Below the pieces are notes generated by a model. It searched no databases. It was not told the DNA's origin and saw only the letters and a list, made by a program, of their open reading frames with translations. DNA of 64,000 nt, taken from positions 1 through 64,000 of the forward strand of contig JBIQIY010000014.1 of assembly GCA_044507775.1 (NCBI GenBank). The letters run 5' to 3'. A program made the translations under genes and the position numbers. Origin of the DNA: Chryseosolibacter sp044507775. Lineage in GTDB: Bacteria > Bacteroidota > Bacteroidia > Cytophagales > Cyclobacteriaceae. Positions 34,838 to 42,739 of the stretch are shown here, piece after piece (position 1 is the first letter of the stretch; each line of letters starts with the position of its first letter).

Positions 34838-35548
34838 TTACTCTTGCTGAAGAAGGCTGGCTCCCGATACTTCAGAGGTGACAGACGGATTTCCGCGATA
34901 AGTCACACGGCTCGCTCCTGTGGCAGTTACGACGAGCGCAGTCGAAGCGGCGATCTGAGCGTCGCTTGCCCCGGAAACGGCGACACTGGCATCCGCAACG
35001 GCAAAATCGAATGCTTTCATCGCCGAAGATCCAGAGATATCCGCTTCCATCGTTTGTCCCGCTCCGCGAACACTCAGGTATGAGGCGCCGGAGAGCACTA
35101 CTTTTAATGAAGGCGTATTAACATTTATCTGGCAAAGCGACGCTCCCGACAGATAAACATCCATGGTTTCGGACGTGAATCCGTCAACACGCGATTCGCT
35201 CGCTCCCGAAAAGTTCACGGACGACAGACCGGGCATCGTAATGTGGATGAACGTATCGTGTCGCCGTTCGCGAAAGTTTTTGTACCGGACAACCAGTGTA
35301 GTACCCTCCTTTCTCACCACGAGGTCTTCGATGTTTCTTCGGTCGCCCGATGCTTTGACTGAAAAGAAGTTATCCTTTTCAACGGTGATATGAAGGTCGC
35401 TTCCGATTTCAAGCCGGTCAAAGTCGACGATCGGGTACTGGTGTTCCGCTTCCTGTCTGGGCCCCGGGTCGTCAACATAGCAACCCGTAAACGTCAACGC
35501 CATTAGGCTGATCAGGACAAATTTCAGGGGTTTTAACAACGCTGTCAT
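34838..35548 (-). CDS. GIN-domain (DUF2807) lipoprotein
   Basis: A 236-residue lipoprotein with the signal ending in LTFTGC (Cys23). The rest is a right-handed beta-helix-like head-GIN domain: repeated short strands with G-A-S turns such as LSGASLCQINV, LSGASYLSVRG and VSGASDAQIAA spaced ~20-25 residues. This family is widespread and multi-copy in Bacteroidota, with no settled function; envelope binding or adhesion is a guess. It is monocistronic. Confidence 0.9.
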   Translation of the reverse strand: MTALLKPLKFVLISLMALTFTGCYVDDPGPRQEAEHQYPIVDFDRLEIGSDLHITVEKDNFFSVKASGDRRNIEDLVVRKEGTTLVVRYKNFRERRHDTFIHITMPGLSSVNFSGASESRVDGFTSETMDVYLSGASLCQINVNTPSLKVVLSGASYLSVRGAGQTMEADISGSSAMKAFDFAVADASVAVSGASDAQIAASTALVVTATGASRVTYRGNPSVTSEVSGASLLQQE

Positions 35549-35643
35549 ATTTGTGAATTTTCGTCTAAGACAACAGTTGTTTCAAACACCCCTATCCGGA
35601 ATCCATATTTTTTTCAGTCAATATCCTACAGATTGATTTCCAC

Positions 35644-35669
35644 AAAAAAAGGGGCCCGGAAGCCCCTTT
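35644..35669 (-). terminator. Intrinsic terminator after tsf
   Basis: GGGGC (35651-35655), a 6-nt loop, then GCCCC (35662-35666), extended by AAA/TTT pairs, with seven A on the left (35644-35650). On the minus strand it is a hairpin followed by a T run, 24 bp after the tsf stop. Confidence 0.88.
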
Positions 35670-35692
35670 CAGTTCATATCTATCCGATGGAT

Positions 35693-36526
35693 TTAACCGA
35701 TCGATATACGTTTGAATTCGGCAACAGTCAACCCTTTGGTGACGGTATCCAGGTACTGGGCAACCGTCTTGGAATTGTCTTTGACGAAGATCTGGTGCAG
35801 CAGCGTGCTGTCTTTGTAAAACTTCTGCAGTTTTCCCTGCGCGATCTTATCGACCATGTTAGCGGGTTTTCCTTCGGCAATGATTTGCGCCTTGGCAATC
35901 TCAAGCTCCTTCTCGATGATTGAGCGGTCTACGGATTTTTCATCTACAGCGACGGGATTCATGGCAGCGATCTGCATGCCGACGTCTTTGCCGGCTTCCG
36001 TGACATCCTTGCCGTTTACTCCCTTCAGCGAAACGAGCACGCCGAGCTTGGAACCTGCGTGGATGTAGGGAACTACTGCTTCGCCTTTCATGAGCACGTA
36101 CTCGCTCACTTCAATTTTTTCACCGATTTTACCAACGAGTTCGACAATCTTTTCATTCAGTGTCAGGCCATCGGCTTTCAGGTTCAGAAGGGCGGCTTTA
36201 TCAGCGGGCTTTTCGCGAAATGCAGTCTCGGCGATCAGTTTTCCCAGGCTCTGAAACTCGTCGTTCTTCGCTACGAAATCCGTTTCGCAGTTCAGTGCGA
36301 TCAACACAGCCTCTTTCTTGTCGTCGGCTACTTTTACGAAAACAGAGCCTTCGCGTGCATCCCGGTCAGAACGGGAAGCTGAAACTTTCTGGCCTTTCTT
36401 TCTGAGAATTTCAATTGCTTTTTCAAAGTCTCCCTCGGCTTCGGTGAGAGCTTTTTTACAATCCATCATCCCCGCGCCGGTCATCTGGCGGAGCTTGTTT
36501 ACATCTTGTGCTGAAATCGCTGACAT
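35693..36526 (-). CDS. tsf: Elongation factor Ts
   Basis: Guanine-nucleotide exchange factor for EF-Tu. The 277-residue protein has the N-terminal UBA-like domain with KLRQMTGAGMMDCKKAL near 11-27 and the core motif LNCETDFVAKNDEF near 78-91. The C-terminal dimerisation/coiled-coil region is complete. It follows rpsB, the near-universal order, but a terminator-like hairpin lies between the two. Confidence 0.97.
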   Translation of the reverse strand: MSAISAQDVNKLRQMTGAGMMDCKKALTEAEGDFEKAIEILRKKGQKVSASRSDRDAREGSVFVKVADDKKEAVLIALNCETDFVAKNDEFQSLGKLIAETAFREKPADKAALLNLKADGLTLNEKIVELVGKIGEKIEVSEYVLMKGEAVVPYIHAGSKLGVLVSLKGVNGKDVTEAGKDVGMQIAAMNPVAVDEKSVDRSIIEKELEIAKAQIIAEGKPANMVDKIAQGKLQKFYKDSTLLHQIFVKDNSKTVAQYLDTVTKGLTVAEFKRISIG

Positions 36527-36570
36527 ATAATTTGGTATTACTGATTAGAATGTGTGAAATGAAGTCCCTT

Positions 36571-36609
36571 AAAAAAACTAAACACCGGCAGGGAGGGCCG
36601 ATGTTTAGT
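36571..36609 (-). terminator. Terminator-like hairpin between rpsB and tsf
   Basis: ACTAAACA (36577-36584) and TGTTTAGT (36602-36609) pair perfectly. An inner GGC/GCC pair extends the stem, and seven A lie on the left. On the minus strand the hairpin runs into TTTTTTT. It lies 57 bp past the rpsB stop and 45 bp before the tsf start, so it could lower tsf transcription relative to rpsB. Confidence 0.75.
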
Positions 36610-36665
36610 GTAAAGTTTATCAGAATGACTGCTGTAGCGTTACAACGGCTATTCGCACGCGGGCA

Positions 36666-37439
36666 TCAAGCTTTTGTTTCTTCTACAGGTTCGTCTACTT
36701 TCCGCTTCTCATCTTCCTCTTTCTTCAGGGCTGCATCTTCCTTGTCTTTCTTGCGTTCCATCAAAGCTTCTTCGATCACCTTGCCAATGTGTTTGGTAAG
36801 GATGGAGATGGATTTGAATGCGTCATCATTACAAGGGATGGGGAAATCGACACCGGAAGGATCGCTGTTCGTATCCACCAGTGCAAAAACGGGGATATTC
36901 AGTTTTTGTGCTTCCGTTACGGCGATGTGCTCGCGTTTTACATCGATCACAAACAGGGCGGCCGGAAGCCTGTTCAGGTCGGCGATACCGCCGAGCAGCT
37001 TTTCCAGTTTCGCTTTTTCACGTGTCACCATCAGGCGTTCGCGCTTTGCGAGATTCAAAAACGCCTCATCCTTCATCAGCTTTTCAATCTGTGAAAGCTT
37101 CTTTAGCGATTTGCGGATCGTTGCAAAATTGGTGAGCATGCCTCCCAACCAACGCTCCGTTACAAACGGCATATTCAGTCGCTTGGCTTCTTCGGTTACA
37201 ATGTCCTTCGCCTGCTTCTTGGTCGCTACGAACATGATCTTGCGACCAGAGCGCACGATGTTCTTCAGCGCAAAGGTGGCTTCTTCAAGTTTCGCCAGCG
37301 TCTTATTGAGATCGATAATATGGATGCCGTTGTTTTCCATGAAGATGTACTCGGCCATCTTCGGATTCCATTTACGGGTCAGGTGACCGAAATGAACACC
37401 TGCATCCAATAATTCCTGATAGGTTAATTTATCTGCCAT
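36666..37439 (-). CDS. rpsB: 30S ribosomal protein S2
   Basis: Small-subunit protein uS2. From the ATG at 37439 (MADKLTYQELLDAGVHFGH) it has 257 residues; a longer frame upstream would run into rpsI. Motifs include HFGHLTRKWNPKM, FVATKKQAKDIV, TERWLGGMLTNF and FVIDVKREHIAV. A Lys/Glu-rich C-terminal tail of ~35 residues extends beyond the E. coli protein (241 residues). It follows rpsI by 13 bp. Confidence 0.97.
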   Translation of the reverse strand: MADKLTYQELLDAGVHFGHLTRKWNPKMAEYIFMENNGIHIIDLNKTLAKLEEATFALKNIVRSGRKIMFVATKKQAKDIVTEEAKRLNMPFVTERWLGGMLTNFATIRKSLKKLSQIEKLMKDEAFLNLAKRERLMVTREKAKLEKLLGGIADLNRLPAALFVIDVKREHIAVTEAQKLNIPVFALVDTNSDPSGVDFPIPCNDDAFKSISILTKHIGKVIEEALMERKKDKEDAALKKEEDEKRKVDEPVEETKA

Positions 37440-37452
37440 TGAGTTGTTTCTG

Positions 37453-37839
37453 TTAACGCTTGCTAAACTGGAATTTCCTTCTTGCTTTTCTGCGGCCCGG
37501 TTTCTTGCGTTCAACCATGCGTGAGTCTCGGGTTAACAGACGGTCTTTCTTTAAAGAAGGTCTGTGCTCATCCGTGATCTTAACCAGCGCGCGGGCAATA
37601 CCCAGGCGAACTGCTTCGGCCTGTCCCTTGATCCCACCGCCTTCAACGTTCACCGTAACGTCATACTGCTCTTCCGCTTTGATTGCGGCAAGCGCCTGCT
37701 TAACTGTGGTCTGGTGAATTTCGGAAAGAAAGTACTCCTTCAGTCCGCGGTCGTTCACTGTGATGTCTCCTTTTCCGGGTTGTAAGTAAATCCGGGCAAT
37801 GGAAGTTTTCCTTCTACCGATAGCGTTGATAATCTGCAT
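37453..37839 (-). CDS. rpsI: 30S ribosomal protein S9
   Basis: Small-subunit protein uS9, 128 residues. The start has AIGRRKTSIARIYL, the middle GGGIKGQAEAVRLGIARAL, and the end DSRMVERKKPGRRKARRKFQFSKR is the basic tail that reaches the P-site tRNA anticodon loop. It lies 3 bp downstream of rplM. Confidence 0.97.
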   Translation of the reverse strand: MQIINAIGRRKTSIARIYLQPGKGDITVNDRGLKEYFLSEIHQTTVKQALAAIKAEEQYDVTVNVEGGGIKGQAEAVRLGIARALVKITDEHRPSLKKDRLLTRDSRMVERKKPGRRKARRKFQFSKR

Positions 37840-37842
37840 TTA

Positions 37843-38286
37843 TCAGAATTTAATTTCTTTTGGTTGTTGTGCCTGATGAGGATGTTCCGAACCTGTATAT
37901 ACATGGAGGCTCCTGAAAAGTTCACGACCCAGTGAATTTTTCGGCAGCATGCCACGAACCGCGTGTTCAATGAGGCGTTCGGGATGCTTGGAACGGATCA
38001 GCGCAGGTGTATGCTCGCGTTGACCACCCGGATAACCGGAGTGCGTGAAGATCACGCGATCATTCCATTTCTTGCCTGTCATCCGCACTTTTTCAGCGTT
38101 GATCACGATGACGTTATCGCCACAATCTACGTGCGGTGAATAACTCGGCTTGTGCTTGCCCCGGATAATTTTGGCGATCTGGCTTGCAACCCGACCCAAA
38201 ACCTGAGCGTTCGCGTCCACAACAACCCAGCCCTTTTCGACGGTTGCCTTGTTGGCGTAAGTCGTTTTATAACTATTATGATCCAT
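37843..38286 (-). CDS. rplM: 50S ribosomal protein L13
   Basis: Large-subunit protein uL13, 147 residues. Conserved parts are WVVVDANAQVLGRVAS, IIRGKHKPSYSPHVDCGD, YPGGQREHTPA and AVRGMLPKNSLGRELF. It is the first gene of the rplM-rpsI-rpsB-tsf unit and has a good promoter about 50 bp upstream. Confidence 0.97.
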   Translation of the reverse strand: MDHNSYKTTYANKATVEKGWVVVDANAQVLGRVASQIAKIIRGKHKPSYSPHVDCGDNVIVINAEKVRMTGKKWNDRVIFTHSGYPGGQREHTPALIRSKHPERLIEHAVRGMLPKNSLGRELFRSLHVYTGSEHPHQAQQPKEIKF

Positions 38287-38337
38287 TTTCTATTAGAAAT
38301 TCAAATAAAATGCGCCCTTCACTCTTAAAAAGGGACA

Positions 38338-38369
38338 CAAAGGTAAAAGGACTATTATTTAAATCCAAA
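38338..38369 (-). promoter_or_regulatory. Promoter of rplM-rpsI-rpsB-tsf
   Basis: On the minus strand, -33 TTTG (38369 to 38366), 20 nt spacer and -7 TACCTTTG (38345 to 38338) match the Bacteroidota housekeeping consensus. The transcript should start near 38331, giving a leader of ~45 nt. Confidence 0.75.
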
Positions 38370-38387
38370 CTCCCGTTGGAATTTGTG

Positions 38388-38416
38388 AAGTGAGTGGTGA
38401 GTGGTGAGTAGTGAAT
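38388..38416. repeat. Short heptad array (GTGAGTG family)
   Basis: Three to four 7-bp units of the GTGAGTG/GTGAGTA type lie about 20 bp upstream of the rplM promoter. The same words occur at 38631-38677 in the reverse orientation. Confidence 0.75.
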
Positions 38417-38536
38417 GCTGCGCCTGCCGATTTCTGTACGGAGGGCTTTTTTTGCCACTTTCAATTGATTTTTAAGTAATTACACGCCTAGCCATCGCGA
38501 AAACCCGACCAGCCGCAAGAACTCACCACGCAACAC
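38417..38536. other. Intergenic stretch without recognised features
   Basis: This part of the 388-bp gap between rplM and the pseudouridine synthase gene lies between the heptad array and the inverted-repeat element. It has a short T run near 38445 but no hairpin, gene or promoter that I can support. Confidence 0.5.
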
Positions 38537-38630
38537 TCCATGTCGTTTACTTAAGCTCCGCTGACTTCTTCTCCTTTAGGAGAGGATTGAGGTGAGGTAA
38601 AAAAAAAAGGGCTTAAGTAAACGACATGGA
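38537..38630. mobile_element. 94-bp MITE-like inverted-repeat element, copy A
   Basis: Perfect 20-bp terminal inverted repeats TCCATGTCGTTTACTTAAGC (38537-38556 and, reversed, 38611-38630) flank a non-coding core. The core contains the palindrome TCTCCTTTAGGAGA and a run of 10 A. A near-identical 93-bp copy lies at 43858-43950. No target-site duplication is evident. ACTCACC heptads lie immediately to its right, and ACTCACC is also found a few bases to its left. Confidence 0.8.
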
Positions 38631-38677
38631 CTCACCACTCACCATTCACCACTCACTAACTCACCACTCACCACTCA
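38631..38677. repeat. Heptad tandem repeat (CTCACCA family)
   Basis: CTCACCA/TTCACCA units repeat with a 7-bp period and a single 8-bp step. The last unit contains the TGA stop codon (38677-38675, minus strand) of the pseudouridine synthase gene. The left end abuts the MITE-like element. Confidence 0.85.
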
Positions 38678-39415
38678 CGAATTCAGCGCCAGCTGGCGCA
38701 TAAGAGCCTGAAAGTCTTTTGGATACGGGGCTTCGATGATCTGCCTCCTCTCTGCAATATCATTGAACTGGAGCGAGAAAGCGTGCAACGCCATCCGCTT
38801 CATAAAGGGCTCCTCTTCTGTGCCCTTCTTTAGTTTATAGTCTCGTTTAACCTGCGACAGTAGAAACGGCTTCCCTCCATACGTTAGATCCCCGGTGATC
38901 GGCGCCTTCTGGATCGCCAGGTGAATACGGATCTGGTGCATCCTCCCGGTTACAGGCCGGCATTCGATCAACGAATGATACCGGTACGATTCCAGCGCCG
39001 TAAACCAGGTCTGGGCAGACTTCCCTCCGGCACGGCTGATCTTAACCACGCCGTCATCCAGTTTCTGAATGGGGGCGTCCACGAGTTCATCTTTAAAATT
39101 ATGAATACCATCCACTATCGCATGGTATACTTTCCCGACTTGCCGATGCTCAAACTGCATGTTCAAATGCCGGTATGCCTCCGGATTCTTGGCGACGGCC
39201 AGTACCCCCGATGTATCCTTATCCAGGCGATGACATACCTGTGCCGTTGAAACGTAAGATCGAGCCAGCGACAATATGTTTTGCTTTTCATGCCGGTCCT
39301 CCAACGTTGAAATAAAAGGAGGCTTGTTGATCAGTACGAAATCGTCGTCCTCAAAGAGGATCATATCCTTAAATTCCAGCTTCTGTTTCAGGGGCCTCAC
39401 CCGTTGTTCATTCAT
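38675..39415 (-). CDS. RluA/RluD-family pseudouridine synthase
   Basis: Isomerises uridine to pseudouridine in rRNA or tRNA. From the ATG at 39415 it has 246 residues. The catalytic motif HRLDKDTSGVLAVAKN lies near 67-82 with the nucleophile Asp in RLDKDTSG. TGRMHQIRIHL near 155-165 is the second family motif. There is no S4 domain; the N-terminal ~15 residues precede the catalytic fold directly. It overlaps the histidine kinase gene by 8 bp, so it is co-transcribed with the two-component pair. The target site cannot be told. Confidence 0.9.
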   Translation of the reverse strand: MNEQRVRPLKQKLEFKDMILFEDDDFVLINKPPFISTLEDRHEKQNILSLARSYVSTAQVCHRLDKDTSGVLAVAKNPEAYRHLNMQFEHRQVGKVYHAIVDGIHNFKDELVDAPIQKLDDGVVKISRAGGKSAQTWFTALESYRYHSLIECRPVTGRMHQIRIHLAIQKAPITGDLTYGGKPFLLSQVKRDYKLKKGTEEEPFMKRMALHAFSLQFNDIAERRQIIEAPYPKDFQALMRQLALNS

Positions 39416-40511
39416 GATCCTGTTTGGTTTCTTCCTTCTTTGCACGCGACAGCTTAAAACTGAATGTCGATCCTTCTCCCGGAACGCTTTCCACGCGCGC
39501 ACGGCTCTTGTGGCCGTCCAGAATATGCTTAACAATGGCAAGACCTAATCCCGTTCCCCCCTTCTCGCGACTGCGGCTTTTATCCACCCGGTAGAAGCGT
39601 TGGAAGATCTGGCCGATATGTTCTGCTGGTATTCCGTCGCCGCTATCCTTGATGCGCGTCACTACCGAGGTCTTGCGCACGCTGAAGCTCACCACCACGT
39701 TCCCCCCTTCTTCGGAGTGGTTGATCGCATTGGAGATGAGATTCGTGAGCACCTGGCGAATTCGCTTGGGATCCGCGTATACGAGAACCGTTCGCGACCG
39801 GGATTCGATGCGAAGCGCAATATTCTTTTTGCTCACCCGGGATTTGAATTCGTCGATGACATCCTCGGCGAGGGCGTAGAGGTCGAACTCCTCGAAATGC
39901 ATCCGGATCTGGCCGGTCTCCATCTGCGAAAGGGTAAGCAGGTCCTGAACGAGCAGATCGAGTCCGTCGAGGCTCTTTGCCGCCTTCTTCAAAAATTTCT
40001 TTCTCACGCCTTTTTCCTTGACAGCGCCATCGAGCAGCGTGTGAATAAATCCCTGCGCCGCGAAGATCGGCGTCTTCAACTCGTGAGAAACATCGGCGAT
40101 AAAATCTTTCCGGAATACGGCCACATTCTTGAGTCGGTCGATCTCCTGCTGCTTCTGCTCCAACAAGGCCCGGAAATCTTCCGACAGGCTATCGACCGAA
40201 TCCGTCTTTCCGTTGCTTTCACTGGCCCTGTCCAGGCCTGATTCCCGGATGAGGCTGCGGAGTTTCTTGCGTTCCGCGAACACAAATCTTTCCAGGAAAA
40301 AATAAATGCAGACGAATGCCGCGAAGAGAGACGACAGAAATGTCACCAGGATTACCTCAAATCCGGGATTGGTTGCAATAAATCCCACAAGGACGGCCGA
40401 TGCCACCCCAATGCATAAAGCGAGTAGAAAGGCGAGTCCCCGGGCATCATTAATCATGAGCTTGAGCGGTTTCATTCGCATCGAAAGGTACGATAATTCC
40501 ACGCGCTCCAC
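39408..40511 (-). CDS. Sensor histidine kinase (PhoR-like)
   Basis: A 367-residue kinase with two transmembrane helices close together (~25-46 and ~50-72) and little periplasmic sequence. A short linker, a dimerisation domain with phospho-acceptor His in DVSHELKTPIFAAQGF (~146) and a complete ATPase domain follow (N box NLISNAINHS, G1 DSGDGI, F box FYRVD, G2 GTGLGLAI). It lies 5 bp after the response regulator gene. The layout is like the PhoR-type kinases common in Bacteroidota; the stimulus is unknown. Confidence 0.93.
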   Translation of the reverse strand: MERVELSYLSMRMKPLKLMINDARGLAFLLALCIGVASAVLVGFIATNPGFEVILVTFLSSLFAAFVCIYFFLERFVFAERKKLRSLIRESGLDRASESNGKTDSVDSLSEDFRALLEQKQQEIDRLKNVAVFRKDFIADVSHELKTPIFAAQGFIHTLLDGAVKEKGVRKKFLKKAAKSLDGLDLLVQDLLTLSQMETGQIRMHFEEFDLYALAEDVIDEFKSRVSKKNIALRIESRSRTVLVYADPKRIRQVLTNLISNAINHSEEGGNVVVSFSVRKTSVVTRIKDSGDGIPAEHIGQIFQRFYRVDKSRSREKGGTGLGLAIVKHILDGHKSRARVESVPGEGSTFSFKLSRAKKEETKQDHE

Positions 40512-40516
40512 TACTG

Positions 40517-41197
40517 TCAGTCGCCTCCCGATGTAAACTTGTATCCAACACCTTTCACCGTTGTTATTCGACCATCACCGATCTTTTCACGGACCTTGCG
40601 GATGTGAACGTCTACGGTGCGAGGCACGACGTAGACATCGGTACCCCAGATGTGATTGAGAAGGTCTTCCCGCGTCAGCACTTTGTTCGGGTTGAGCGCA
40701 AGATGATAGAGCAGCTCGAATTCTTTCTTCGGAAGTGTGATATCTTTCCCATTCACTTTCACCGTATAACTCGCCCGGTCGATCGTCAGTCCATTGGATT
40801 CGATGACGTCTGTCGATTCGGCCGACTTGCGCTCGCGGCGAAAGACGGCATTGATTCGACTCAGCAGCGCTCTGGGTTTAATGGGCTTGGTGATGTAGTC
40901 ATCGGCCCCGACGTCGAAGGCAGCGATTTCCGAGTATTCCTCTGATCGGGCAGTGAGGAAAATCACAAAGGTGTTCTGTATGTCCGGTGTTTCGCGAATA
41001 CGCCTGCAGGTTTCCACCCCATCCATTCCCGGCATCATAATATCAAGTAAAACCAGCTCGGGGAGAAAAGACTTCGCTACCTCGAGCGCCTGAAAACCAT
41101 CGCGAGCCGTCTCGACGTGGTAACCGGCTTTTTCAAGATTATATTTCAGCAGTTCAAGTATGGGCTCTTCATCGTCCACAACCAATACTCTATGCAT
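40517..41197 (-). CDS. OmpR/PhoB-family response regulator
   Basis: A receiver plus winged-helix DNA-binding regulator, 226 residues from the ATG at 41197 (MHRVLVVDDEEPIL). The frame stays open to another ATG at 41221, but a -7 box at 41228-41235 puts the transcript start at about 41221, which favours the shorter start. The phospho-acceptor is the Asp in LVLLDIMMPGMDG and the conserved Lys is in YITKPIKPRALL. The DNA-binding domain carries TLPKKEFELLYHLALNPNKV and ends with TVDVHIRKVREK and VKGVGYKF. Confidence 0.92.
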   Translation of the reverse strand: MHRVLVVDDEEPILELLKYNLEKAGYHVETARDGFQALEVAKSFLPELVLLDIMMPGMDGVETCRRIRETPDIQNTFVIFLTARSEEYSEIAAFDVGADDYITKPIKPRALLSRINAVFRRERKSAESTDVIESNGLTIDRASYTVKVNGKDITLPKKEFELLYHLALNPNKVLTREDLLNHIWGTDVYVVPRTVDVHIRKVREKIGDGRITTVKGVGYKFTSGGD

Positions 41198-41227
41198 GGG
41201 TTTGCTTCCCATAATATTCATTTAACC

Positions 41228-41235
41228 CAAAGGTA
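41228..41235 (-). promoter_or_regulatory. -7 box of the two-component/rlu unit
   Basis: The minus strand reads TACCTTTG, an exact TAnnTTTG match and identical to the rplM -7 box. A well-spaced -33 TTTG is not evident. It implies a start near 41221 for the response regulator, kinase and pseudouridine synthase transcript. Confidence 0.5.
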
Positions 41236-41328
41236 CGATGGAAACCAATGGCTTAAAACCGCGATATGGTTTCTTAACAATTCGTTAATGCCAACCCCCC
41301 ATCCTGAGGCGCGGGCGGAATAAGTTGG

Positions 41329-41360
41329 AAGTTGTAAGTTGTAAGTTATAAGTTTGGAGT
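41329..41360. repeat. Heptad tandem repeat (AAGTTGT family)
   Basis: Units AAGTTGG, AAGTTGT, AAGTTGT, AAGTTAT and AAGTTTG follow with a 7-bp period. The array ends about 5 bp before the stop codon of the minus-strand peptidase gene (41367-41365). The same words occur at 43834-43857 and 43951-43974. Confidence 0.85.
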
Positions 41361-41364
41361 TCCC

Positions 41365-42420
41365 TTAGAGGAAGGGATATCGACTACTGAGATGCTGGAT
41401 GTATGCGCGGAGATCAGAGTGAAACCTTCCCTTCCACTCCTTATCAAAGATGTCTTGCTTCGATTGGTAGCGGATGAAGTTCATGAAGTACGCGTTGTTG
41501 GGAAGACGTTCGCTAAAGCGGGCTGATGGTTTCGAAGAAGTTGCCCGAAGTGAAAGCGTATCCAGTGAACGCACGATCTTCCGGATCATTTCCTCCTTGA
41601 GTTTCGATTTCTTTTCCGCGATCAGATCTTCACCAAATGTATTATAAAGACTGTCGAGTTTTTCGGCTCCACGGAGCATGTGATCGGAGAACAGGAAATA
41701 GTCGCGGTCTTCGTTCATGTACGTGATGTACTCATCCGAGTCCGGCCCGTACACCGACAGGAGAAACTGTTCCGCACCGCGGTCGCCAATGAACGTGGCG
41801 AGATTTTCATTGAAATCGATACTGTCTTTGACAAAGATGGTCGCGTGAGACATTTCGTGGATGATCAGGTTGGCGAGATCACCGTCGCTTCGCTCAAGCA
41901 TATCGCTGAGGATGGGATCGGTAAACCAGCCGAGTGTGGACCATCCGCCCGGGTTTCGGATATTGACATCCCATCCCTCTTTCTCGAGCTCATCCCGGAG
42001 GCGAATGGCCTTTTGCCGGTCGAAGAAGCCCTTGTAGGGAACGGATCCGATGATCGGGAAATGCCATTCCTTCGCCTTCAGGCGAAAAGGCTCACTCGCC
42101 ATGACCACCCACATGATTTCTCTGCCCTGCTGATCGTAGAGCGTCTTGTAATTACGGGTATCCTTCAGGCTCAGGGAATCAATTGCAAACCGCCTCACCC
42201 GACTGATCAATCGCAATTTTTCCTTCAAAGAGTCAGGAAAACTGGGAGATGAAAGATAGTCATCCACCGGCTTTGCATTCCAGACAATATTGAGTTGTCC
42301 TTTCCCCTGCTCGATCCCATACCTGACCAGCTGCCATTCTGCGGCGACAATAGCCGCGATCAGAACCAGAATCGCCAGGAGTATTCGCTTAATGATTTTT
42401 CTGGTTTGATTCCGTTGCAT
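41365..42420 (-). CDS. Putative zinc aminopeptidase (PF10023-like)
   Basis: A 351-residue membrane-anchored metallopeptidase. One N-terminal helix (~11-28) is followed by an extracytoplasmic domain with zinc motif HEMSH at 188-192 and the third-ligand region DFNENLATFIGDRGAE at ~202-217. This combination matches the putative aminopeptidase family of proteobacteria and Bacteroidota. The conserved PGGWSTLGWFTDPI near 157-170 precedes it. Substrates are unknown. It lies downstream of no obvious partner and is divergent from recA. Confidence 0.83.
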   Translation of the reverse strand: MQRNQTRKIIKRILLAILVLIAAIVAAEWQLVRYGIEQGKGQLNIVWNAKPVDDYLSSPSFPDSLKEKLRLISRVRRFAIDSLSLKDTRNYKTLYDQQGREIMWVVMASEPFRLKAKEWHFPIIGSVPYKGFFDRQKAIRLRDELEKEGWDVNIRNPGGWSTLGWFTDPILSDMLERSDGDLANLIIHEMSHATIFVKDSIDFNENLATFIGDRGAEQFLLSVYGPDSDEYITYMNEDRDYFLFSDHMLRGAEKLDSLYNTFGEDLIAEKKSKLKEEMIRKIVRSLDTLSLRATSSKPSARFSERLPNNAYFMNFIRYQSKQDIFDKEWKGRFHSDLRAYIQHLSSRYPFL

Positions 42421-42739
42421 CCGCTAAATAGTTTCGGCCCGAATATAAAGGGTTTAAAGGAATTCCCGCCTTGATCTTTTACACAACTATTTGATTCCTT
42501 TTTGATTATGATGAGAGCGTTAAAGTCAGCGCAGAGGGCGGTACGCACGGCCGAAAAGATTTGTGACAGCAATTGACAGCGTTCATTTTTAAATTTGAAC
42601 CGTTGTCGTAATTTCAACCCTCATTCCTTTTTTTCGGGATTCATCTGAAAAGAACGACTGGCTGTTGGAAGGGATACGGGAAACCAATTCGCAAAAATAT
42701 AACGTCATGTCTAACGCATAACTTAAAAAAACGAACCTC
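42421..42739. other. Divergent gap between the peptidase gene and recA
   Basis: A 319-bp region. The plus strand has TAAATTTG at 42590-42597, an exact -7 match, with TTG only 14 nt upstream, so it is a weak promoter candidate for recA with a ~135-nt leader. No dyad resembling an SOS box is evident near it. No gene or repeat is supported. Confidence 0.4.
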
